Both the position numbers and the translations under genes were made by a program. Under the pieces are notes generated by a model. That model was not told where the DNA came from and ran no database searches. It was given only the letters and a program-made list of their open reading frames with translations. This document shows positions 1 through 6,105 of a DNA stretch of 16,465 nt, piece by piece (the first letter of the stretch is position 1; every line of letters starts with the position of its first letter). The stretch comes from JBOHCT01 sp050699055 (lineage in GTDB: Bacteria; Actinomycetota; Actinomycetes; Streptosporangiales; JBOHCT01): the NCBI GenBank assembly GCA_050699055.1, contig JBOHCT010000087.1, positions 1 to 16,465 of the forward strand, in the 5' to 3' direction.

Positions 1-36
1 CACCACGAGGGTGCGCGCAGCGGGGGCACGTCGTGA
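1..36 (+). CDS. C-terminal tail of an upstream gene (partial)
   Basis: From the first base, frame 1 reads eleven codons (HHEGARSGGTS) to a TGA at 34-36. That TGA overlaps the GTG start of the next gene in a GTGA arrangement. This 4-nt overlap, and the lack of a clear Shine-Dalgarno before the GTG, suggest translational coupling to a gene lying mostly outside the window. The fragment is too short to identify. Actinobacteria often carry two CNNM-family genes in tandem, so a paralogue is possible, but nothing here shows it. Confidence 0.3.
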   Translation, partial: HHEGARSGGTS

Positions 37-1346
37 GCGACGTGTTGGCCAACGCCGGCCTAGTTCTGCTGTTCATCCTGATCGGGGGCTTCTTCGCGGC
101 GGCGGAGATCGCTCTGGTTTCCCTGCGTGAAAGCCAGGTCCGAAGCCTATCGCAGCGGGGGCGCCGCGGTTCCCGCGTGGCGCGGCTCGCGTCCGACCCC
201 AACCGGTTCCTGTCCGCGGTGCAGATCGGCGTGACGTTCGCCGGCTTCCTCGCATCCGCGTTCGGGGCGGTCACGCTGGCCCGCGACCTCGCCCCCGTGT
301 TCGTGGGGTGGGGATTGTCCGCCGGAATCGCCGGACCGCTCGCGACCGTCCTGCTCACCGTGGCCATCGCGTTCTGTTCGCTGGTGCTGGGTGAGCTCGC
401 GCCGAAGCGGGTCGCGCTGCAGCGCGCGGAAGGGTTGTCGGTGTTCGTCGCCCCGGTGATCGACTATGTCGCCGGGATCTTCCGCCCGTTCATCTGGCTG
501 CTCTCGGTGTCGACGAACCTGGTCGTCCGTTTGCTGGGCGGCGACCCGCGCGTGGGGCGTGAGTCGATCACCGAGGAGGAGCTGCGCGACCTCGTCGCCG
601 GCCACACGTCCCTGTCCAACGACGAGCGTGAGCTGATCGGCCAGGTTTTCGCGGCCGGGCAGCGGCAGGTCCGTGAGGTGCTCGTACCGCGTACCGAGGT
701 GGAGTTCCTCGACGCCGAGATGGCGGTGGAACAGGCCATAAAGATCGCCGCCGACAGTCCACACTCGCGGTACCCGGTCTTCCGCGGGTCCCACGACAAC
801 GTGGTGGGGTTCGTCCACGTACGCGACCTGTTCGATCCGATGGTCGGCGGGCGAACGCTCCGCATCGGAGAGGTCGCCCGCGGTGTGAAGATGCTTCCGT
901 CGAGCAAGCAGGTCCTGCCCGCGCTCTCCGAGATGCGCGCCGAGGGCAGCCATCTCGCGATCGTCGTGGACGAGTACGGCGGTACGGCCGGTATCGTCAC
1001 GCTCGAGGACCTCGTCGAGGAGCTCGTCGGGGACATCCGCGACGAGTACGACACCGCCGAGGCGCATGCCCGCCGGCTCCGCGACGGCATCGTCGAGGTC
1101 GAGGGCCTGCTCAACCTCGACGAGTTCGCCCAGGAGACCGGTGTCCGTCTGCCCGACGGGCCGTACGAGACGGTGGCCGGTTACCTCGTCGCCGCGCTCG
1201 GTCATCTGCCCCGTGTCGGCGAGACCGTCGACACGGCCGGCTACCGGCTCACGGTCAGCGAGCTCGACGGTCGACGCGTAGCACGGGTCAGGGTCGTGCC
1301 GATGTCGGGCGATGGCTCCCCGCCGTCGCCCCAGCGCGACCCTTGA
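33..1346 (+). CDS. CNNM / HlyC-CorC family membrane protein with CBS pair
   Basis: A 437-aa inner-membrane protein of the 'hemolysin family' (CNNM/CorC/YtfL-like). The family is associated with divalent cation (Mg/Co) transport or homeostasis; the exact substrate is not known here. Domain order: N-terminal CNNM/DUF21 membrane domain (about 5-170) with the typical FFAAAEIALVSLRESQVRSL stretch and hydrophobic segments near 60-82, 97-120 and 138-168. Next are two CBS motifs (about 218-270 and 285-335), the second holding the family hallmark VVDEYGGTAGIVTLEDLVEE. A C-terminal CorC_HlyC domain (about 352-420) ends the protein. Length is normal. Start is GTG at 33, overlapping an upstream stop, so probably coupled. 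The gene ends 123 nt before trpS. Family assignment is firm; the substrate is inference. Confidence 0.93.
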   Translation: MSDVLANAGLVLLFILIGGFFAAAEIALVSLRESQVRSLSQRGRRGSRVARLASDPNRFLSAVQIGVTFAGFLASAFGAVTLARDLAPVFVGWGLSAGIAGPLATVLLTVAIAFCSLVLGELAPKRVALQRAEGLSVFVAPVIDYVAGIFRPFIWLLSVSTNLVVRLLGGDPRVGRESITEEELRDLVAGHTSLSNDERELIGQVFAAGQRQVREVLVPRTEVEFLDAEMAVEQAIKIAADSPHSRYPVFRGSHDNVVGFVHVRDLFDPMVGGRTLRIGEVARGVKMLPSSKQVLPALSEMRAEGSHLAIVVDEYGGTAGIVTLEDLVEELVGDIRDEYDTAEAHARRLRDGIVEVEGLLNLDEFAQETGVRLPDGPYETVAGYLVAALGHLPRVGETVDTAGYRLTVSELDGRRVARVRVVPMSGDGSPPSPQRDP

Positions 1347-1469
1347 CAGAATGCCCGCCAGAGGCCGCACCGTTCGCCGACACACCCACCGTTACCCGTG
1401 AGTTCGCGCGCGGCGGCGGGAGGATCGGTGCAGCATGTAACCAGGAGGCCCCAGGAGGTACCGCCAATC

Positions 1470-2492
1470 GTGAACACACCTGCTCGCCCCCGCGTCCTGT
1501 CGGGGATCCAGTCGACCGCGGGCTCCTTCCACTTCGGCAACTACCTCGGTGCCCTGCGGTACTGGGTGCGTCTGCAGGACACACATGACGCGTTCTACTT
1601 CATCGCGAACATGCACGCGATCACGGTCGACTACGACCCCGCGCAGCTGCCCCGCCGTACGAAGGTCGCGGCGGCCCAGCTTCTCGCCCTGGGACTCGAC
1701 CCCGAGCTCTGCACGCTCTTCGTGCAGAGCCACGTGCCCGAGCACGCCGAGCTCGCGTGGGTGCTCGGCTGCCTCACGGGCTTCGGCGAGGCGGAGCGCA
1801 TGACCCAGTTCAAGGAGAAGAGCGAGCGGGGCACGGCCTCCGTCGGGCTCTTCACCTACCCCGTCCTGCAGGCCGCCGACATCCTGCTGTACCAGGCCGA
1901 TCAGGTCCCCGTAGGCGAGGACCAACGCCAGCACCTGGAGCTGACCCGCACCCTCGCCCGGCGGTTCAACACCCGTTACGGGGAGACGTTCACCGTCCCC
2001 GAGTCACACATCGTCCGTGAGACCGCGAAGATCACCGATCTGCAGGAGCCGACCGCGAAGATGAGCAAGTCCTCGTCGTCGGTGCAGGGCATCGTCGACC
2101 TTCTCGAAGATCCGAAGGTACTGCGCCGCAAGATCATGCGCGCCGTCACCGATCCTGGAACGGAGATCCGGGCGGGTGAGGACAAGCCGGGGGTCACGAA
2201 CCTCCTGACGATTTTCTCCGCCCTGACGGGCTCTTCCGTCGCCGAGCTCGAGCGGCGGTACGCCGGCTCGGGCTACGGCGCCCTCAAGAAGGATCTGGCC
2301 GAGGCCGCCACCGACTTCGTCGTCCCCGTCCAGGAACGGGTACACAAGCTGCTCGCTCAGGAGACAGGCAGCTCTGTGCTCGAGCGCATCCTCGCCGAGG
2401 GGGCCGCCAGGGCCGGCGGCGTGGCGCGTGAGACGATGGCGGCCGTGCGTGACCGTGTTGGATTCGTCCCTCCGATCAGGACCGTGCCGTGA
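1470..2492 (+). CDS. trpS: tryptophanyl-tRNA synthetase (TrpRS)
   Basis: A 340-aa class I aminoacyl-tRNA synthetase that charges tRNA-Trp in the cytoplasm. The HIGH-like motif is HFGN at 21-24 and KMSKS lies at 197-201. The segment PVLQAADILLYQADQVPVGE (131-150) is the usual active-site stretch, with the conserved Asp at 137. His49 in NMHAITV aligns with His43 of the Geobacillus enzyme; as I recall, this residue is changed in the indolmycin-resistant second TrpRS of Streptomyces, so this copy looks like the ordinary drug-sensitive type. Start: GTG at 1470 with AGGAGGT at 1453-1459. The frame stays open upstream to an ATG at 1398, but that extension (residues SRAAAGGSVQHVTRR) is not family-like. 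The stop overlaps the next start by 4 nt (GTGA, 2489-2492), so the two genes are probably co-translated. Confidence 0.97.
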   Translation: MNTPARPRVLSGIQSTAGSFHFGNYLGALRYWVRLQDTHDAFYFIANMHAITVDYDPAQLPRRTKVAAAQLLALGLDPELCTLFVQSHVPEHAELAWVLGCLTGFGEAERMTQFKEKSERGTASVGLFTYPVLQAADILLYQADQVPVGEDQRQHLELTRTLARRFNTRYGETFTVPESHIVRETAKITDLQEPTAKMSKSSSSVQGIVDLLEDPKVLRRKIMRAVTDPGTEIRAGEDKPGVTNLLTIFSALTGSSVAELERRYAGSGYGALKKDLAEAATDFVVPVQERVHKLLAQETGSSVLERILAEGAARAGGVARETMAAVRDRVGFVPPIRTVP

Positions 2493-3079
2493 CGACACCC
2501 GGGTCGCATACCATCGGCGTGGCGATCGCCATCCCCGAACCCTACGCCACCGACCTGCGGACCTGGCGCGATAATTTCGGTGACCCGCTCGCCCGGTCGA
2601 TTCCCACCCACATCACCCTGCTCCCACCGACACCCGTCACCGACGGAGCGCTTCCCGCGATCGAGGAGCATCTCGAGAAGGTGGCACGAGCCGAGCGGCC
2701 GTTCGAGATCGTCCTCCGCGGTACGGGTTCCTTTCGTCCCGTCTCACCCGTCGTGTTCGTCGCCCTGGCCCGTGGCACCGGTCACTGCGAGAGGGTCGAG
2801 CGCAACGTACGCCAGGGCCCGCTGAACAGAACGCTGTCGTTTCCGTACCACCCGCACGTCACCGTCGCCCACGACCTGAGCGACGATGTGCTGGACTGGG
2901 CTTTCGACCAGCTGGCCGGCTACGACGCCCGATTCGTCCCGTGGGGCTTCGGCCTGTTCGAGCACGGCGCGGACGGCGTATGGCGGCTGCGGCGCGCGTT
3001 CCCGTTCCGCGTCCAGGTGCCCGCACCCCGGTCCTACGTCCCCGTCCTCGCGGCGCGGGAATGGTCGGAGACTTCTTAA
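2489..3079 (+). CDS. 2H phosphoesterase / '2'-5' RNA ligase' family protein
   Basis: A 196-aa cytoplasmic protein of the 2H phosphoesterase superfamily (LigT/ThpR-like). Members open 2',3'-cyclic phosphates or act on 2'-5' linkages in RNA; the natural substrate in actinobacteria is not settled. Both catalytic HxT motifs are present: HIT at 41-43 (context PTHITLLPP) and HVT at 123-125 (context YHPHVTVAHD). They are about 80 residues apart, as expected. Start GTG 2489 overlaps the trpS stop by 4 nt, arguing for one operon. The stop is TAA, unusual among the mostly TGA/TAG stops here. The C-terminal 30 residues beyond the fold are Arg/Pro-rich. A tRNA-repair or tRNA-processing role is suggested only by linkage to trpS. 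Confidence 0.88.
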   Translation: MTTPGSHTIGVAIAIPEPYATDLRTWRDNFGDPLARSIPTHITLLPPTPVTDGALPAIEEHLEKVARAERPFEIVLRGTGSFRPVSPVVFVALARGTGHCERVERNVRQGPLNRTLSFPYHPHVTVAHDLSDDVLDWAFDQLAGYDARFVPWGFGLFEHGADGVWRLRRAFPFRVQVPAPRSYVPVLAAREWSETS

Positions 3080-3139
3080 GAGGCCGCGCCGAGGTGCCAC
3101 CCGACCGTTTCCCGGTAACGGCGCCGGGGCAGGTCCGTG

Positions 3140-3199
3140 ATGACACGTGAGCGACCGGAGGCACCGAAGGGTCCGGACGCATCGGGGGGTCGTCCATGA
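3140..3199 (+). other. possible 19-codon upstream ORF coupled to the YihY gene
   Basis: ATG at 3140 opens a 19-codon frame (MTRERPEAPKGPDASGGRP) whose TGA (3197-3199) overlaps the ATG of the YihY/BrkB gene as ATGA. A weak AGG lies 7 nt upstream. It may serve only for translational coupling. It could easily be chance in high-GC DNA, because any ATGA start creates this stop; confidence is low. Confidence 0.2.
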
Positions 3200-4170
3200 C
3201 CGAGGAAAGCCGCCCCAAGGGGGTGGCCGCGAAGGCGAAGGCGCGGGCGAAGGCCTCGATCGCCTGGCTACGGGAGCACTCGCGCGCGTTCGACCACCTC
3301 ATCCGAGCCTTCCAGCGGTACAGCGGCCAACAGGGCAACCAGCTCGCCGGCGCCGTGACCTTCTTCGGCTTCCTTTCGTTCTTCCCCCTGCTGGCGCTGG
3401 CGTTCTCCATCACGGGATACGTCGCGGTCGTCTACCCCGACGCTCAGCCTCAGATCATCCAGGCCGTCAAGAGCACACTGCCAGGTATTGGTGACCAGCT
3501 TGACGTCAAGGCGCTCGCGGACGCCAGGGCCGGCGCAGGGATCTTCGGCCTGATCGGTCTGCTGATCACGGGCATCGGGTGGATCGACGCGCTTCGTGCC
3601 GCGTTGCGGTCGATCTGGCTCTTCGACCCCCAAGGCGGCGGCAACATGATCGTGAAGAAGGTCATGGACGTCGTCATCCTCGTCGTCCTCGGCGGGGCGC
3701 TGATCGGATCGGTCGCGGTCTCCAGCCTCGCGACGTCTGCGACCCGGCTCGTGCTCGGCCTCGCCGGTCTCGGTACCTCGGTCGCGGCCGGTTGGGTGCT
3801 CAAGGTCCTCGCCACCGTCGTGATCATCCTGTTCGATATGGTGATCTTCTTCGTGCTGTACTCGCGGCTGTCCGGTGCCGGCGGCCGTCTGCGGCAGATC
3901 GCCCGGGGAACGTTGCTCGCGGCGATCGGGTTCGAGATCGTGAAACAGCTGGGCACCTACTACATTCCGACGGTCACCAGTAAGCCGATCTACGGGACGT
4001 TCGGGCTGATGGTCGGCCTTCTCGTCTGGATGAACCTGATCGCGAGGCTCACCCTCTTCGCCGGTGCCTGGACCGCGACCCTGGGCCGGGAAGGGCCCCC
4101 CGCCGACGCTCGGGGGGGCGAGGAGTCGGCCAACGAAGAACCCCGACCGCAGCGAGCGCCATCACCATGA
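3196..4170 (+). CDS. YihY / BrkB family inner-membrane protein
   Basis: A 324-aa polytopic membrane protein of the YihY/virulence-factor-BrkB family (once labelled ribonuclease BN). Its molecular role is unknown; transport or envelope functions are proposed for relatives. The N-terminus (1-30) is basic and Ala/Lys-rich. The family segment GNQLAGAVTFFGFLSFFPLL (47-66) opens the first membrane helix. Further hydrophobic segments lie near 112-133, 157-180, 203-224, 236-255 and 268-296, and the C-terminal PIYGTFGLMVGLLVWMNLIA region is typical. The last 28 residues are charged and low-complexity. Start ATG 3196 is the first start after an in-frame stop at 3148 and follows a G-run (GGGGGG, 3184-3189). 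The 3' end overlaps the convergent carboxypeptidase gene by 122 nt. Family assignment is secure, function is not. Confidence 0.93.
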   Translation: MTEESRPKGVAAKAKARAKASIAWLREHSRAFDHLIRAFQRYSGQQGNQLAGAVTFFGFLSFFPLLALAFSITGYVAVVYPDAQPQIIQAVKSTLPGIGDQLDVKALADARAGAGIFGLIGLLITGIGWIDALRAALRSIWLFDPQGGGNMIVKKVMDVVILVVLGGALIGSVAVSSLATSATRLVLGLAGLGTSVAAGWVLKVLATVVIILFDMVIFFVLYSRLSGAGGRLRQIARGTLLAAIGFEIVKQLGTYYIPTVTSKPIYGTFGLMVGLLVWMNLIARLTLFAGAWTATLGREGPPADARGGEESANEEPRPQRAPSP

Positions 4171-5311
4171 CCCCGACCAGCGCCACTGCGAGGGTGACGG
4201 TCAGGGTGTCGAAGCCGCTCCGGTTCCGTGGTGGTGCGACAGCCGTGTCGTGGACGGCGGGCCCGCGGCGGTCGGGGGTGTGGGCCGCGGCGGTCGGGTC
4301 CGGCGTCTCGCCCGGCGCGGCCACGGGGGCGACGAGCTTTCCTACCGGCCGCACCTCGGTATCCGCCCGGAACCCCCAGGTGAGGAGCTGCCGCGCGTCC
4401 GTCCAGTAGTCGGGATAGGCGTGCAGCAGGACGACGACGATCGTATGCCCGTGACCGTGCCCGCCGCGGTGGGCCGCGCCGACGTACGTGCCGCGCGCCT
4501 TGGTCGTGTAGCCGGTCTTCACACCGATCGCGCCGTCGTACGTCGTCAGGAGCCGGTTGTGGTTCTGGATCTGGTACGTCCTGTGGTGGGGGGCGGGGAA
4601 CGTCGCCTGGACGGTGCTCACGTACTTACGGAACCTCGGCATCTCGAGGCCTGCTCTGGTCATGAGCGCGAGGTCGTAGGCGGACGTGTGCTGGCCGGGC
4701 GCGTCGAGTCCGTTCGGCGTCTTGGCCACCGTGTCGTAGGCACGGAGGTTCCGCGCGGTCTGGTTCATCAGCCTGACCGTATGCGCCGTGCCGCCTGCCG
4801 CGTGGGCGAGAGCCAACGCCGCATCGTTGCCCGATGGCAGCAGCATGCCGCGAAAAAGGTCGTCCACGCGGTACCGCATGCTGGGGACGAGCCCGACCTT
4901 GCTGCCGTCGACCGCGCAGTCGCGGCGGGTCGGGTGGACGTGCTGGCCCGGCCGCAGCCTGGGGATCAGCGTGACCGCGGTGAGGATCTTGAGCGTGCTG
5001 GCCGGGCGGTACGTGCCGTGGGCGTCCTTGGCGGCGAGCACGGCCCCGCTGCCGGCGTCTGCGACGAGCCAGGCGGACGCTCTGACATGCGGCGGCTTGG
5101 GCACGCCGGGGGCCCGGTGGGCGACGGTCCCGTGGCGGGCGAGGGACGAACCGCCGACAGCATCGGTCGCTGGGTTGGTCGCTGGGTTGGTCGCTCGTCC
5201 GGACATGGCGGCACCCGGCCATCTCGCGGCGTGCGCGGGCTGAGCGCCCCACGACGTGAGCGCGACCGCCGCGACGGCGAGCGCCAGGGTGCGTGGAAGG
5301 GGGTGGCGCAT
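4049..5311 (-). CDS. D-alanyl-D-alanine carboxypeptidase (S11, DacA/PBP5-type)
   Basis: A 420-aa secreted, membrane-anchored serine DD-carboxypeptidase that trims pentapeptide stems of peptidoglycan outside the membrane. Signal peptide 1-28 (MRHPLPRTLALAVAAVAL, then a likely AHA cleavage site). All three penicillin-binding motifs are present: STLK at 105-108 (catalytic Ser105, Lys108), SGN at 160-162 and KTG at 265-267. After a Pro/Ala-rich linker comes one transmembrane helix (about 369-392) and a short Arg-rich tail. The separate PBP5 C-terminal domain is absent, as in many actinobacterial members. Start ATG 5311 is chosen because it opens a well-formed signal peptide, with GAGG just upstream; ATG 5431 is in frame but adds non-signal sequence. 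Convergent overlap with the YihY gene involves only the two C-terminal tails. A linker just after the signal peptide carries an NPATNPAT duplication. Confidence 0.93.
   Translation of the reverse strand: MRHPLPRTLALAVAAVALTSWGAQPAHAARWPGAAMSGRATNPATNPATDAVGGSSLARHGTVAHRAPGVPKPPHVRASAWLVADAGSGAVLAAKDAHGTYRPASTLKILTAVTLIPRLRPGQHVHPTRRDCAVDGSKVGLVPSMRYRVDDLFRGMLLPSGNDAALALAHAAGGTAHTVRLMNQTARNLRAYDTVAKTPNGLDAPGQHTSAYDLALMTRAGLEMPRFRKYVSTVQATFPAPHHRTYQIQNHNRLLTTYDGAIGVKTGYTTKARGTYVGAAHRGGHGHGHTIVVVLLHAYPDYWTDARQLLTWGFRADTEVRPVGKLVAPVAAPGETPDPTAAAHTPDRRGPAVHDTAVAPPRNRSGFDTLTVTLAVALVGVMVMALAAVGVLRWPTPRPPERRRGALPGPGSRSRHRRRG
4096..4117. terminator. GC-only hairpin in the convergent 3' overlap
   Basis: CCCCCCG (4096-4102) and CGGGGGG (4111-4117) form a perfect 7-bp inverted repeat around an 8-nt loop. 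It lies where the YihY gene and the minus-strand carboxypeptidase gene overlap tail to tail. The site suits a bidirectional terminator, but there is no T-tract on either side and the sequence is also coding on both strands, so termination is only a guess. Confidence 0.25.
5165..5195. repeat. 12-bp tandem repeat, 2.6 copies
   Basis: GGTCGCTGGGTT is repeated at 5165-5176 and 5177-5188, followed by a partial copy to 5195. In the minus-strand carboxypeptidase it encodes the NPAT-NPAT duplication in the linker just after the signal peptide. The unit is a multiple of three, so copy-number change would keep the frame. Confidence 0.75.
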
Positions 5312-5320
5312 GACCTCGCC

Positions 5321-5351
5321 ACAGTAGCGGCACGCGTACTCTGCGTGTGAA
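5321..5351 (-). promoter_or_regulatory. candidate promoter of the carboxypeptidase gene
   Basis: On the minus strand, TTCACA (plus coordinates 5346-5351) is followed after 19 nt by TACTGT (5321-5326), a TAnnnT-type -10. The coding start is 9 nt further on, which would give an almost leaderless transcript. A second -10-like GATAAT lies at 5469-5474 (minus) and would instead give a leader of about 150 nt containing an out-of-frame ATG at 5406 with a strong GGAGG. The sequence does not decide between them. The 5312-5579 interval holds no other gene I can support. Confidence 0.35.
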
Positions 5352-5579
5352 CGAGCGGCTGAAGCCGTCGCGACGGACCGCGGGGGTCCTCGTCGGAAAC
5401 GGTCATTGACCGTACCTCCAGGACGGGTCATGCGCCGCTGAACGGTAACGCTCCGCTGGGCTCCCCCGATTATCCGTTTGCCAGGCCACTGCACAGGCCC
5501 GGGGGGAGGGGTGATCACGATGCCGTCCATGTGGGGCGACGACACCGACTTTGTTCCGAACGTGCGGACGCGGCTCCCG

Positions 5580-5783
5580 CTAGGGGGAAGCGGCCTCACG
5601 GAGACGCCCTGCGCCCGCCTGAGACGCCTCGTTGATCTTCGTCGTCGCGTACCGGAGGAAAACGTTCAGGTAGGTGTGCCACTCCTCCTGGGTCATCTCA
5701 CCCAGCGGCTTCGGCGGCTCAGGAAGACCGGATGCGGAGAGTTGCCAGCATCCCCCGTCGCCCGGCGACAGAATGTCGCTCAT
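5580..5783 (-). CDS. small hypothetical protein, 67 aa
   Basis: I do not recognise this protein. The reading is ATG 5783 to TAG at 5580, with a Gly/Pro-rich first half and a more regular second half (MTQEEWHTYLNVFLRYATTK) that looks like a folded helix. Codons are GC3-rich but less so than in neighbours (about 79% by hand count). The frame is open upstream to 5936, but that extension is not protein-like, so ATG 5783 is preferred; a GGGGCAG purine run precedes it. It lies 268 nt upstream of the carboxypeptidase gene on the same strand. An overlapping plus-strand frame (5478-5867) is Arg-rich and judged a shadow. No signal peptide or membrane segment. Function unknown. Confidence 0.55.
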   Translation of the reverse strand: MSDILSPGDGGCWQLSASGLPEPPKPLGEMTQEEWHTYLNVFLRYATTKINEASQAGAGRLREAASP

Positions 5784-5803
5784 ACGCTGCCCCGTTCCCG
5801 CCC

Positions 5804-5839
5804 TTCCCCCATCGGACGGGGGAAACCGAGCCGAGTGTA
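5804..5839 (-). promoter_or_regulatory. candidate promoter and leader hairpin of the 67-aa gene
   Basis: On the minus strand TACACT (plus 5834-5839) fits the actinobacterial -10 pattern TAnnnT and would place the start of transcription near 5827. Immediately downstream, TTCCCCC (5804-5810) and GGGGGAA (5818-5824) form a perfect 7-bp inverted repeat with a 7-nt loop. The mRNA would thus begin with a hairpin, about 20 nt before the start codon at 5783. It could be an operator or a stabilising 5' hairpin. No convincing -35 was found. Confidence 0.35.
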
Positions 5840-5971
5840 CGTCGTTACGCAGAGTGGGCGGAAGTAGAAGAACCAGACCAATTCGTCCAGTAACCATCCG
5901 CGAACTCGTTGTATTGGCCCGGGTGTGTTCGGTCACTCTCGGCGTTCTTTAGGCTACGAAAAGTTCCGCAT

Positions 5972-5991
5972 CCGGCGGTGACGACCGCCGG
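5972..5991. repeat. perfect 8-bp inverted repeat in the gene-free interval 5784-6105
   Basis: CCGGCGGT (5972-5979), loop GACG, ACCGCCGG (5984-5991). It lies about 115 nt upstream of the monooxygenase start. -10-like hexamers flank it on the plus strand: TAGGCT at 5950-5955 and TAGCGT at 6011-6016. It may be an operator or a leader hairpin. The rest of this 320-nt interval contains the leftward promoter region of the 67-aa gene, a relatively AT-rich patch (about 5860-5970) and no gene I can support. Confidence 0.45.
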
Positions 5992-6105
5992 CACGAGAGC
6001 GTAGGGCGTGTAGCGTCGCAAGCCAGTCGCCCAACCGGGTCACGCACCTGAGGCGGGCGTGGGCGAGCAGCGCTGCCCGACGGTCAACGAAGCGTGGACG
6101 TGCGG

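Noticed and set aside
147..1385. Long open frame (412 codons) on the minus strand under the CNNM gene
   Set aside because: Composition is Arg/Glu/Gly/His-rich with no domain signature. It is the usual antisense shadow of a GC3-rich gene.
1398..1469. A 24-codon N-terminal extension of trpS starting at ATG 1398
   Set aside because: It has no family similarity, and GTG 1470 has an excellent AGGAGGT and starts exactly where TrpRS proteins start.
5478..5867. 129-codon plus-strand frame opposite the 67-aa gene
   Set aside because: Arg-rich and without family features. The minus-strand reading is more protein-like and has a promoter-like site.
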